Assembly: GCF_008831285.2 (NCBI RefSeq)
Contig: NC_045142.1
Coordinates: 19,409,354-19,473,353, forward strand
Length of the DNA stretch: 64,000 nt
Direction of reading: 5' to 3'
Source of the DNA: Nymphaea colorata
Taxonomy: Eukaryota; Streptophyta; Magnoliopsida; Nymphaeales; Nymphaeaceae
Shown here: piece after piece, positions 45,130 to 56,489 of the stretch
Numbering within the stretch: position 1 is the first letter of the stretch
Layout: every line of letters starts with the position of its first letter
The notes under the pieces: generated by a model
What the model saw: only the letters and a program-made list of their open reading frames with translations
Told to the model about the DNA's origin: nothing
Database searches by the model: none
Made by a program: the position numbers and the translations under genes

Positions 45130-46350
45130 AAAATAATGCCTTCAACTATACCAAATTGTTATTTAAGAGGGAACAACACATGACATGTATTATCATTTGT
45201 TGTTTTTAACACCCATTCAGCTATATTAAATGAACTAAGTTGATAAAGCACAACACACAATGTCCAAGCAACATTTCTATATACTATCGTGTGTTCATCA
45301 CCAGCACAAAAATGAAAACATACCACTGCAATATGTACTACCGCATGCAGGTGCATTAAATGTGGCATGGCGGGAACAATGTGGACTATGTTCATAAATA
45401 CAAAAGATGATAAGTAAATGCACACCAAAAATACGAGAGAATAAGATAAGAACACATCTGCCGAAAAGTGATAAGTAAGCTGAGACAAATTAATGTGATA
45501 ACAACAAAAGGCCATGCAAATGAGATAACAATGGAAGACGATAAGTAAATGAGACATTAACATAACGAAATAATGAGTTAACAACAAGTGTACAATAAAA
45601 ATAAAATGCGATAATGTCAGGGAAGGACCGAAACAGATATGAGAGAATGAGATAGCAATGTATCTGCCAAAAGACAGTATGCAAATGGAAATGAATTAAT
45701 GCGACAACGACAGCAAGGGCCGTGCGAATCAGATAACAATGGAAGACAATAAGTAAATTAACACAAAAAATGTGATAAGCATGTTTTCAAATGAAATAAC
45801 AATGCATTTATGAAAGAATGAAATAATATTAACTTTTTACCGATCATTCTTATGAACAAAAGAATATTGTTTGTAGTCAATAAAAAAAAATAGGATTGAA
45901 ATAATAAGATTATTCTTGATCATGTCGTGACATGATTCCTTTTACAATACACTTTAATAAAATCATGTTTACAAAGATGCAATAAACACTCGAAAAAAAA
46001 TGAAAAGGCTTTTTTACTGCTTATCAGTTGTTTATCTCACACGCATTCAGCTATACCAGTTGGTTATCTGAGCTGAAAGGGAACTACATGCAATAAGTAC
46101 TATCGTCGGCCATTTCTGGCACCCATTTGGTTGCATTTAATTAAGTCGTCAATATTGCAACTGCATTAAATGAATGCATTCGATAACACAACAATCAATG
46201 TCTGAGCAACATTCCTCTGCAATATCGCATGTTTATCAATAGTACAAAACAAACATACCACTTCAATATGTATTGTCACATGCAGGTACATTAAATGTGG
46301 CACAATGAGAACAATTTAGACTATATTCATAAATATATGAGAGGCAGCGG
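45130..46350. repeat. 270-bp boxes 2 and 3, array-1 remnant and 120-bp motif, copy B
   Basis: Boxes at about 45130-45415 and 46040-46350, array-1 units at 45400-45790 and the 120-bp motif at 45797-45930. The order is as in copy A. Confidence 0.75.
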
Positions 46351-46365
46351 GTAATATCCTGTTTC

Positions 46366-47070
46366 AAAAGGTGATGACAATGAAGAAAGAGAAACATAAT
46401 TTGTTTAGTGATGACATACATAGGTTTGTTCATGAGCTTAGCCCAAAGGAATGGATTGGCGATATGGTAGGTAGATCATTTATATAGTTTGTCTTGTCAC
46501 AGGTTTTGCAAGATGCAATGGAGTTAATGCAACGAGGACTTGTGAATGAAAAGCGATGCATTCTCAATCTTGTTGTCATGGTAGTTTTGTTTTTTGAAAT
46601 AGATTTATAGCTTGCTTGACCTATGACACCTTTTATGTTTTTCTATCATGTTGTATAGAGTGCAGTTCGCTGAAAGCCCTTCGGTTGTGGTTTTTTGCAT
46701 GCTAAAGATATGCTTCTGAACCCTTTACTAAACTCATTTGAAGTGGTCTTGTGAGTTGGAAGAGTGCCATCATTGGGTATTATATGTTCTTGACATGCAG
46801 AAAAAAACTTGTTTATTCTACAATTTAATACAAATGCATGGACCAGTACTGCATGATTTGTGATTTGTGAAAGAATTCTTACAGAGTCAGTGCAGAATCA
46901 ACATGATTCAATGGTTCTTTTTTCATAAAACAACTGTTATAAATGTTGTGTTTTCTTCATCAAGCAATTTACAATGATAGTGAACCTACTTTTTCATAGC
47001 ATATTATACCACATCTTAGAAAGCAGCTATGTGACGACTTGGTGGAGTACGTTACATCACAGATTGCACT
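46366..47070 (+). pseudogene. Ulp1-like (C48) gene on plus strand, decayed, copy B
   Basis: The His region is kept (C-H-H-W-V-L-Y-V, about 46768-46795). The Gln codon is lost in a deletion of about 19 bp near 46930, and the Cys motif reads Y-K-C-C-V-F instead of Y-D-C-G-V-F. Another deletion near 46748 removes part of the segment before the His. The splice acceptor before the first exon is degraded (AAAAG). Unlike copy A it reads CAG, not TAG, at the position homologous to 17950. Confidence 0.7.
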
Positions 47071-47099
47071 AACAAGCTCAAACCAAACAAAGAAGAAGA

Positions 47100-48450
47100 A
47101 AACAAAAACATATTGTGATAATGAACGGTAGGATTGTTGTATGAGAGAAAACAAATTGTGATGACGTATGCGCAAGATTCATTATACGATATACTCAAAT
47201 AAAATTATATTTATAAGGACATGATAAGCACTCAAAAAAATTAAATGTGATAATGACAATGGTATGGACTTGTTTGATGATAAAAAGTCATACTAAGAGG
47301 CGATAACCACTATGACAAAACAAATTGCGATAAATGTAACTATAGGATTCATTATACGGTACAATCAAGTAAAATCATGTTTATAAGAACATGATAAATA
47401 CTAAAAAAAAAATTAAATGTGACAACGAAAATGGTATGGACTTGTTTTACAATAAAAATGATCTTACTAGGAGGTGACAACCACTTGGACAAAGCAAATT
47501 ACAATAAGACAATTACAGGATTCTTTATACGTTACAGTCAAGTAAAATCGTGTTTATAAGGACGCGATAAGCATTCGAAAAAATTAAATGCGAGAATGAA
47601 AATGACATTGTTTGTTTTACTTTTATGATAAAAATGCGCTTACTAAGAGAATAAAAAAAATACAATAACACCACAACAGGATTCTTTATATGACACACTT
47701 AAGTAAAATCATGTTTATAAGGATGTGATAAGCATTCAAAAAAATTAAATGCAGCGACAACAATGGTATGGATTTGTTTAAAAATAAAAAGACACTTACT
47801 AAAAGGTGATAAGCACTTGGACCAAAAAAATTATGATATTGCAAGTACAGGATTCATTATATGATACACTCAAGTAAAATTGTGTTTATAAGGATGCAAT
47901 AAGTACTTACAAAAAAATAAATGCAACAACAACAATGGCATGGACTGGTTTTACAATAAAAAGAAACACTTAGTAAGAGGATGTGATAAACACTCAAAAA
48001 ACTTTAATGCGACAAAGGCACTGGTATGTTCTTGTTTTACAATAAAAATGTGTCACTAAAAGGCCATAAGCAGACAAAATCAATTGCGATAACAAAACTT
48101 TAAGATTCGTTTTACAATACACTCAACTAAAATCATGTTTATAAGGATGCGATAAGCACTAAAAAAAATTAAATGTGACAACGACAATTGTATGGACTTG
48201 TTTAATCATAAAAAGTACTTTCTAAGAGGCAATAAACACTTGGACCAAAAAAATTGCAATAACGCAACTACAAGATTCATTATATGATAGACTCAAGTAA
48301 AATCATGTTTATAATGACACAATCAGCACCGAAAAAAATTAAATGCGACAATGACACTGCATGGATTGGTTTTATGATAAAGAGGCTCTTACTGAAAGGA
48401 TGCGATAAGCATTCGAAAAACACAAATTGCAATAATGCAACTCTAGGATT
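47100..48450. repeat. Internal satellite-like array 2 (about 170-bp period), copy B
   Basis: Seven to nine units with the GTGTTTATAAGGA anchor near 47205, 47378, 47550, 47710, 47885, 48138 and 48305. It is flanked on the right by the second 120-bp motif (48455-48590). Confidence 0.8.
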
Positions 48451-48559
48451 CGTGTTAACAATGCATTTACGAATGAATGAAATAATATTAACTTTTTATC
48501 GATCATTCTTATGAACAAGAGAATATTATTGTAATCAATTAAAAAGTTAAGATTCTAAA

Positions 48560-49080
48560 AAAAGATTATTCTCCATCATTCCGTGACTGGAACTTCTTCA
48601 ACTTAGAAATTTTTTTAGTCAAATTAGCAACATGATCAATCAACGAGCTTATTGTTGTAACCAATCTCTCTTCCATTGGGTGGTTAGGATGCTAGGTTGC
48701 AGTCTCTGCATGGTCCTGCATCCTTTATTGTGGATCTCCCTCTAAGCAGCATCCTCCACTTGAGATGATGATGATGTTGTTGTTGCAGATGGCGAGCTAA
48801 GTTCAGGCATATCTAAACAAATTTCATGTACCCGAGAATGAACTACATCCCAATATTGCTCATAGTACCTTGGTTCAAAACCCCCGTTGTGGTAAACAAC
48901 AACAACTTCACAACCATGATACCAGTTATGGAACTCTTTCTAAAACAAAAGTTGCCAATAAGCTCCAACCCTAAAAGCATTGTTGTTCCTTAGTCTCTTG
49001 TAGGGATAGGGTGCTTGCAGAATCGACTAGTCAAGACTATGCTACAAGGGGGCTCGGCTTCCATGTTGTATATCTACTTC
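48560..49080 (-). pseudogene. Minus-strand MULE gene with C-terminal coiled coil, copy B
   Basis: Matches 19897-20417: K-R-L-R-N-N-N-A-F-R-V-G, then W-Y-H-G-C-E-V-V-V-V-Y and the C-terminal M-E-E-R-L-V with the coil (S-S-L-I-D-H-V-A-N-L-T). There is a stop in the Q-L-L-F-Q region (TAG for CAG) and one before the H-P-N-H-P motif. The family is unknown; conservation of residues across frameshifts argues for real coding origin. Confidence 0.5.
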
Positions 49081-49109
49081 ATTCATGCAGAACAACCACA
49101 TGTGTCTGC

Positions 49110-51020
49110 ATGACAGTTGAAAAACTTTCATGATAATCAAATCATTGGAGTAACTATTGTATGGTCTAAACAGCACCTACACATAAAAATGGAATAATCA
49201 TCAATACGCAAGTATTCCAGCATTAGTATGAAACATTATTTGCTATACATACCTAAGCCATTTGAAGATTTGATATGATAAACCTAAATGACTCTGTATC
49301 ATTGTAATCTTTGTGACTGATACCTATCCATTGTGCATGTAATGGATGAGAAAATGGAAATAGATGCTCCAGAGTGGGTTTAATAGAAGGTATGCACTCT
49401 CACATCTAGAACTAAAGACAAAACACAGATACAAATATTACAAGATGATAGATAATCATCTGAAACAAATAATTTGCATGATGATGATACTATCTATACC
49501 TACAACAATAATAAGAATCCTCCAATGGATGCAACCCCATCCTTATCATTCCAGCTGGCTATACAAATGCTCTAGCACAGGTGCGACCCATGCGTAGTGG
49601 TGAATGTTGTCTATACCTTCCAAAAATTGGACGTACTACCAGCTTATTTTTGAGCCTAAATTGTCACTAAATAAACACACACCAAATATATATACAAGAA
49701 AGGACCTCCATGCTTGGTCCGCTTCTTGTGAAGATGCATCATGTTTTGCATGATGTCATTTATTCTATATCTCTGACACAACTAATGACGTTAACTTTCC
49801 CCGAAAGGCTACAACTTTCTTAAACTTCATATTTGTCAAACCTAAAAGGTCGTTGTCTTCCCTATCAAGTTGTACCTGGACATTTCAACCATAGGCTTTC
49901 TATGAGTTATCAAATGGAACAGTCTAGCAGCAACTTCTGTGGTGATCGTCATCTCAAATCCATCAAACACAAATGTGTTTGTCTGAGAATCTCACTTATG
50001 TGCCAGGACATACAAGGGCCCTCATTGGAGTTCCATTGTATCATGGGAAAGTACCCTGAGAATTGCATTCTCCTCAATTTATACTTTTGGAAGTTCGACA
50101 AAATTTCATATCAATCAACGACTGAATGCTAATTGTAGTGCCACATTTCTACAACAAAACTACCAGTGTCAAAGACATTATCCTGCACCGGAACTTTAAT
50201 TACAATTACTTGAATAAATGACATAGATTACTTACTTTGACGTCACAAAATCGCCTCATTTTTTCTTCTCAACTATCTCCACCACCTCTACATCCAAACC
50301 GGGTTTCGTCCTTCGCCTAGAACCTCTAATTTTTAGTGCAAGTATAGTCTGCACATCTAACACTAATCCATCTACTTCATCCAACAATGGACTGTCCTCC
50401 TCATTATCCTTCTCCCATGCATTTTCTACCTCCATTAGTCACTCCCCTTCTGCCCCTGCTCCTGCTGAAACCTAATCTCTCCTCATTTCTCCATCTCAAT
50501 GGCTTGTCCTTTCATTTCCACCACCTCCTCCTCAAGCCCCTTCTCCTCTGCCTTGTTTATCTTCCTGGCCTGTACCCTCATTTCTCCACCTCCTCTTCCT
50601 CAAGCCCCTTCTCCAATGCATTGTTTGTCTCTTCGGCATGTACCCTCATTTCTGTCACCTCCTCCTCCTCAAGTTCCTCATCCCCTACATTGTGCGATTC
50701 CATCGCTTGCCCTTCATCTCCGCGACATCTCCCTTTGGTTCCGCCACCTCTTCCTCCTCTTTTTCTTTCATGCCTTCCTTCTCCATCTCCACAACTTGCT
50801 CCACCTCATGTGACATATGTTTTGCTCCAACAGCAGCTTTATCCTCTTCCATTCTGCCAAAACATCGTACTCACCTATCATTTTATCATTTTTTAAGTTC
50901 TTCAAGTTTCATGCAACATATAGTCTGACTTCACCCTATTTGATGTCGAACAACAGATGTTCGGTGTCGTATTCATCGGTATCGATTGAAGTTGACATCA
51001 TTGATTTACAACAAGCGAAT
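49110..51020 (-). pseudogene. Further minus-strand coding remnants of the MULE, including a Glu-rich repeat region
   Basis: Only copy B has this part. At 49830-50140 minus-strand text such as M-T-I-T-T-E-V-A-A-R-L-F-H-L and S-E-I-L-R-Q-T-H-L-C-L looks coding, vaguely like the N-terminal regions of Ulp1-containing transposon proteins (DUF1985-like), but this is weak. At 50500-50850 the minus strand encodes Glu/Lys/Met-rich repeats (V-V-E-M-K-G-Q, M-E-K-E-G-M-K-E-K-E). The DNA units start at 50501, 50567, 50635 and about 50704, a period of 66-70 bp. The Pro/Ser/Leu-rich plus-strand frames here are shadows of this. Confidence 0.4.
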
Positions 51021-51026
51021 AAATTG

Positions 51027-51278
51027 AAGATAAACACACCTTGCAAACGAGAACTCTCTTTGATAGAACCTAGTAAAACTGCTCCAACGAGGATGATAAC
51101 CATTGCCTGAATGTGATAGCTCCCTCTACTGCTAAGGTTCGAATCATTATGAAGATAAACACACCTTGCGAACGAGAACTCTCTCTGATAGAACATGGTA
51201 AAACTGTTCCGATGAGGACAATAACCGTTGCCTGAATGCGATAACTCCCTCTATTGCGAAGGTTTGAAGCGTTATGGA
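51027..51278. repeat. Two 124-bp tandem units
   Basis: Units 51027-51150 and 51151-51274 start GAAGATAAACACACCTTGC and contain ACGAGAACTCTCT and CATTGCCTGAATG or CGTTGCCTGAATG. About 90 % identical by eye. Located in the right part of MULE copy B. Confidence 0.85.
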
Positions 51279-51591
51279 GAAGCCTCTTCTCCACGACCAA
51301 TAAACTTCCTTTAACTTTTCAAGTGCAAGCTTCTCACATCATTCCCACCATCCACCTCAGGGCACGCTCTTTTCAAAAAGCCATTTTGCCGCACCCAAGG
51401 ATATTTTTGGAGAACAACTTTATGGACATGTTACTTGATCATTCTTGCCATCAACTGAGGGGCATTAGTGTCTATCGAGTGCACCAACCGATTCACCTTC
51501 GTCCCACCTTGGCACCACTGACTTCCGAGTTCATGTTCGAGACAAATGGCTGATGAGATAGTAAAATTTTTATGAGATAATAAAATATTTA

Positions 51592-51805
51592 TGATATAAT
51601 GAGATAACGATATAAGAGGGACAAAAAGACAAAAACTTTTTTTACTACTTAAAGGGGTATATTATGAGATAATTAGGTAATGTTATAAGAGAACAAAAAA
51701 CATAAATGTTTTTTTACTACTTAAAGGAGTATATTATGAGGTAACACTATATGAGGGACAAAAAACGAACACATTTTTTTTACAACTTAAATGGGTATAT
51801 TGGTC
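51592..51805. repeat. Three 72-bp tandem units near the MULE right end
   Basis: Units begin at 51592, 51665 and 51737, each ending in a TTTACTACTTAAAGGGGTAT-like stretch. The GAGATAA words recall array 1 and the left end. They are probably subterminal repeats; the element seems to end just beyond (about 51810). Confidence 0.7.
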
Positions 51806-51810
51806 ATGCG

Positions 51811-53046
51811 GATTGACAAATTTTACCTTTATTGAATCTTCTTTTCATTTTCCATTTTTATCCCTACAAGAAGCTCATTTTTGTGTTAATCATGGGTATT
51901 TTTTGTCATACTTAAATGGTGCATGAAATTACATACATGGAGGTAGCGTATATAACCAGCTTCGTTCTTTCTTCTCTTCTTAATATTAATTTACAAGTTT
52001 CTTTTTCTACCTCTTGACTGTATATTTCCCCCCCTTCTTTTTGCAAACATGATATAAGAAAGACAAGAAGAAACTCATCAAGTATATTTGAATCCCCTTT
52101 CGCTCCATCTCCTCTCTTTTCATTGCTCTTTCCCTTTTTTTTTGAATTCTAATATTACTTCACATTCTATTTGTTCCTTCACATCCCTTTCTTCATCCAT
52201 TTTTTTAAAATAAACTTCCTTTTCTTCATTAGGAACTATTTTCTCATTCAGATAGCCAGGGGAAGGACACATAGATTGTCCAAGGTGAGCCTTTTTTTTT
52301 GTGTTGACAAAGAGCTTTTTTTTTTTTTCAGTATCTTTATTAGTGTAATTCGTATTAAGCCGATGGTAGATTAATTAAATTTTTGGCGAGTATGTCAGAA
52401 TCTCAATCATGGGCAGTGGGTGGGTTCATTGCTTTGCATACTGTGGGGCGCTTGAAGGGCAAAGGATCATTACATCATTGCCTCTTATTAGAAGAAAAAC
52501 GACACATGACTTAATATGTAGACTTGTTCTTCTATCTCATGTCTTGATCAATTTATATGGGCAATAGTCGAGATGATTACAAGGAGGAGAAGCTTCAATC
52601 GCTAAACGAGGTGCATCAGAGTTAGCGGTACATGTGCATAACCAATGTTTATTGTACTTCCATGTGCCCAAAGAGTACATGGTCTCGACACATCGTGTTG
52701 TAACTGCTTTGAGGTTTGAGGTTCGACATGTGTAGCAACAGCAGCGATCTGTACCAGCTGAACTAGCTAGCATGAAATTTGAACACATATCGAACATTTC
52801 ACATGAAAGAACGAAGAAAATCTTTCTTCAGTGTATTTGGATGAAAGGAACGGCCAGCAACCATTCATATACGTTTTTTTAAGTAATTGAAAAATGAATT
52901 TTTATGAACATACATGAAAAACTGTTCTTAATAAGTCTTCATTAAAAATAGTTTGCAGCTGTTTTTAAAAGTAATTAGAAACATAACTTTTATGAACGTT
53001 TTAAGAATGGTCACTTGCTGATTCTTAATTACTTATAAGAATGGCA
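51811..53046. other. Spacer right of the MULE
   Basis: AT- and T-rich DNA without a supported gene. A minus-strand frame (52537-52797) is Cys- and Thr-rich but has no recognised motif. I see no repeat of note. Confidence 0.5.
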
Positions 53047-54178
53047 ACCTAGAACAATGTTATATGTATCGTACGGTACAAACACGTACTGTCCGATACA
53101 CATGTGTATAGGTTTACAAGACCTATATGGTACACTTGCGATACATAATATGTTTGTCTGTCGTAAACATATCACTTGTATCGTATGATACGTGAGATAC
53201 ACCTTTGTATCATATGCTGAGTAAAACACAAAAGGGGCTAAAGAGTCCCTTTTTGTGTGATGTTTTAAACATTCTTCCTTCCCTCTCCGTCTTTCTAAAC
53301 ACTCTAACAGACGTATGAGGGAGGGATTTTGCTCACTTTCACCAAAAAACACCAAGAAATCATCGATTTGGTGCACTTGGGGAACCTATTAGCCGGTTGA
53401 GCAACTTACTCGCAGTGGGAACCATGAGAAAGTAAAAAGTTACTCATTTTTACTATTGAATCGTTCTTTCATCTTATTTCCTATAGTTAATCATAGGTTT
53501 TACTTGTCTTGTGAAGATATAATGTCGGACCTTACATAGCAGTGGTGTGCAATGGTAAAACCATCAGCCTTGACAATTTTGATGTATTAGATTCTTGGTT
53601 TGAAGAAGAACCATCTCCGAGCCTTGATGAGGACAATCTTGATTTTCTGAACATTGAAGGAGTAGTAGAGCTTTTTGAAAAAGGAAAGGTCGGAGTTGGA
53701 GACATCCCGATCTTAGGGATTGAAACAATTAATGAAGAAGATAAGGATGAAGATGATGATGCAAATGATGAGGAATAGGATTATCGTTGAATCATCAAAC
53801 ACAAAAGATGATAAATAAATGTTTTCAACTTATGAATTGTGATGCAATATTTTAATATATTGTCATGGATGCATATTATGCTTATTTTGAACTCTGATTT
53901 CTTATTTTTGAATGTGTTTTTGATATAGTATTGCTTATGAATGATGCATCATGTATGATGATTTTTTTTAAGCACAAATACTTTTTTTATTTTTCTGATT
54001 TTTGTTTATTTTTTTCAAATTTTTTTGAATTTTCTTTATTTTTATGATTTTAAATATTTTTAATTTCAAAAATAATTTTTTGATCCACTACGCTATCTTG
54101 GGATATGTTACAATACATCGTATTGGTCAGCCCGACCAATATGCGATACAATATGCCTTTTACGATATTGATCTAGAG
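53047..54178 (+). mobile_element. hAT-like element with CGATA-type ends
   Basis: Proposed limits are 53055-54170 (1116 bp). The left end starts CAATGTTATATGTATCG. The right end, read inward, starts CAATATCGTAAAAGG and reaches TGTATCG a little later. Flanks are ACCTAGAA (53047-53054) and ATCTAGAG (54171-54178), 6 of 8 identical. Both ends are full of CGATAC/GTATCG words. The interior keeps a hAT-type C-terminal coding tail (next entry). The same end sequence occurs at 8110-8425 and 36245-36545. It is probably a deletion derivative of an autonomous element. Confidence 0.6.
53542..53778 (+). pseudogene. Acidic C-terminal tail of a hAT transposase (remnant)
   Basis: The frame reads I-S-L-D-N-F-D-V-L-D-S-W-F-E-E-E-P, then L-D-F-L-N-I and an E/D-rich end. 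Tails of this kind (Asp-Trp-(V/F)-x-E-x-E, then a Leu-rich piece and a run of acidic residues) follow the dimerisation domain in plant DUF659-type hAT transposases. The dimerisation domain itself and the catalytic region are absent. The frame is intact to its stop. Confidence 0.45.
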
Positions 54179-54549
54179 TTTTATGAACAATTTTTGGCTG
54201 TTTGTAAAAGTGATGCTTGTTGTGACTTCAGAGATATTAAATATAGAGTTGAAGTTTTTTGTTATTTGAGACAGAAACATTAGCTGCAATCTTTTTAAAC
54301 CACATATTCTCTACCAGTAAATTATATTTCTGTCATTTTAGCAAGTCTTTTAGTTTCTCAAATTAAATAAAGTTTACTTGGGTTCTCTTATTTGATATCC
54401 TTTTTGAAAAATGTGGCTCTTATTAAGGAAATTGCAAAAGCTAATTTCTTTCCTTTTCAATCATAAGAAAAAGTACTTTTTGATGGAACAAATTTTACTA
54501 AGGAAAATAATTCCCCCCCCCCCCGGGTCAAGCTTATAACTCTACCAGC

Positions 54550-54600
<51 letters not shown>

Positions 54601-56390
54601 AACTTGGGTGAAGGATTGCAAGTTGGGCACCTATATATAAATCAACTTAGGTGGCTTCTTGAAAATTTTTCTCAAAAGTTGAGCAACCATTTTTTTTGTT
54701 TCTAAATCTTAAGAACTTTTTAAATAATTTGTTCTATAAATTAGGATGATTTACCGACTAAGCAAATGCGCGGTCTACACTTAGCTAAATTTGTGATATG
54801 CTAATCAAATGCGTAGCTCAAACAAAGTAAGGCGGTTAGCCAAGCACGGTGATTCCTTCGTTTCGGGTTCGGGCACTGTACAACCGAATAAGGCGTCGAC
54901 CACCGTGTGTGAGTCCTCAATAGCGTGGCAGTGGGCCGTCCTTGTGACCGAAAAATGGTTCATATGTACCGTTGCGGTTACCGTCACATGAAATTATTTA
55001 AGCACTAAAATGGCTCGTAACAACTTATTGTCAGGTTCGGTTGTCGACATCTACTCGATTGTTTGCATGACTTTTACTTCCATTATGCTTTTGTACGTAT
55101 TGTCAGGCTCAGTTGTCGACATCTACTCAATTGTTTGCATGACTTTTACTTTCTATTATATTATGCTTTTGTACATATTGTCAGGTTCGGTTGGTTACCT
55201 ACTCGCTTGTTTGCAGGACTTTTACTTACTCATTCTTTTCAACCCAATGTCAACTTGTTTTTATATATTGAGTAAATGAATGATGATTATGATTATTTAG
55301 CAGTCATTAAATTATGGTCATTCATTTAAAACAAAACAGATAAATTGTCGAAACTGAAAATCAAAACGAAAAAGATGTGAATTAATATTAAATAATAAAA
55401 ATATTCATCACTTTTTTGTTTGTGTTTTTTTTTAATCGTCATCGATAATATGAATTAGACAGCCTTGATTAGATATGGTCTTAACAAGTTATGATTTGAA
55501 TGAGAAGGGATTAACGGATCCTCATAAGTATCTTTTAATTGTACTTGGCTATTTTTTTGAGCTGTGTATTCTAACAGAGCATGGGACCCGCGCGAAAACT
55601 GCACAACGTGATGCAAATCCAGCACTAGATTTGCTACTGATGCACCACTGCATTCATGATAGCGACTAGTACCACTCATGCACAACCACATTTATATATG
55701 CTATAAGCTAGTACTACCAATGTCTATAAATATCTAGGAAATCTAGAAATAAAAAAGAAAAACTATTGCTCAATTCTCATTCAAGCCAACCATGCTAAAT
55801 AAATTATCATCTCGCCTATTTGTAAATGTTAAAAGCATGTGCAATTACTTTAAATGTTGTGATTTATTATTTGATCAAATAGTAGGCACATAAAAAAACT
55901 TAAAATAGTCACAACTACAGGTTGTATTGTTTAGAAAGCGCCTCTCTTGCCTTGGCTTTTATTTTTCAATTTTTAGAACAATTTAAATTGTTTTTTAATT
56001 TAAAAGCAGAAAAATAAGTTGCCGATAATGCAGGTGTGTACGACAATCCCAAGATGGTCACAAAGGATTCAATCAAGCTGAGGGATGTACATATATGACA
56101 CAAACACACACACACTATTGTGCATGCATTGTGGTACCCTTTGATTTCTAATCAAAATATTTGATCAAGTAATTTGGTCCCCACAAAAAATTTGTCATTA
56201 AAAGTGTTTGGCCAGCTTTTTGAGCAAATTAATTTAAACTTATTAACCACATCAATTAAATACATAAAAAAATCAAGAACAACAAAAAGTCAACTCTTCA
56301 AAATGCACCTAATTGAAGAGTCCAAAAGCCATTTTTTCTCAAAAGACATGTTTTATAACAAGATATTGCATTGAACCTTTCTATGCTGTT

Positions 56391-56489
<99 letters not shown>

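Larger units (their letters stand above)
37681..51810. mobile_element. Large multi-gene Mutator-like element (MULE), copy B, fuller copy
   Basis: About 14 kb with the same order as copy A plus a right part absent there (49,110-51,810). A 5' coding trace lies at about 37925-38090: W-T-F-E-E-I-K, a stop, then L-P-E-E-L-K-A-K-V-M. Next come the FAR1-MULE transposase, array 1, Ulp1(-), minisatellite, boxes, Ulp1(+), array 2, the coiled-coil gene(-), a Glu-rich minus-strand region and a terminal set of 72-bp repeats. Ends are approximate. No terminal inverted repeat or 9-bp target duplication could be confirmed by eye, so the 'single element' reading rests on gene content and on conservation of the order in two copies. 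Confidence 0.65.

Noticed and set aside
50387-50928. Pro/Ser/Leu-rich plus-strand frame of 169 codons
   Set aside because: It is the complement of the Glu-rich minus-strand repeat region. Composition explains it.
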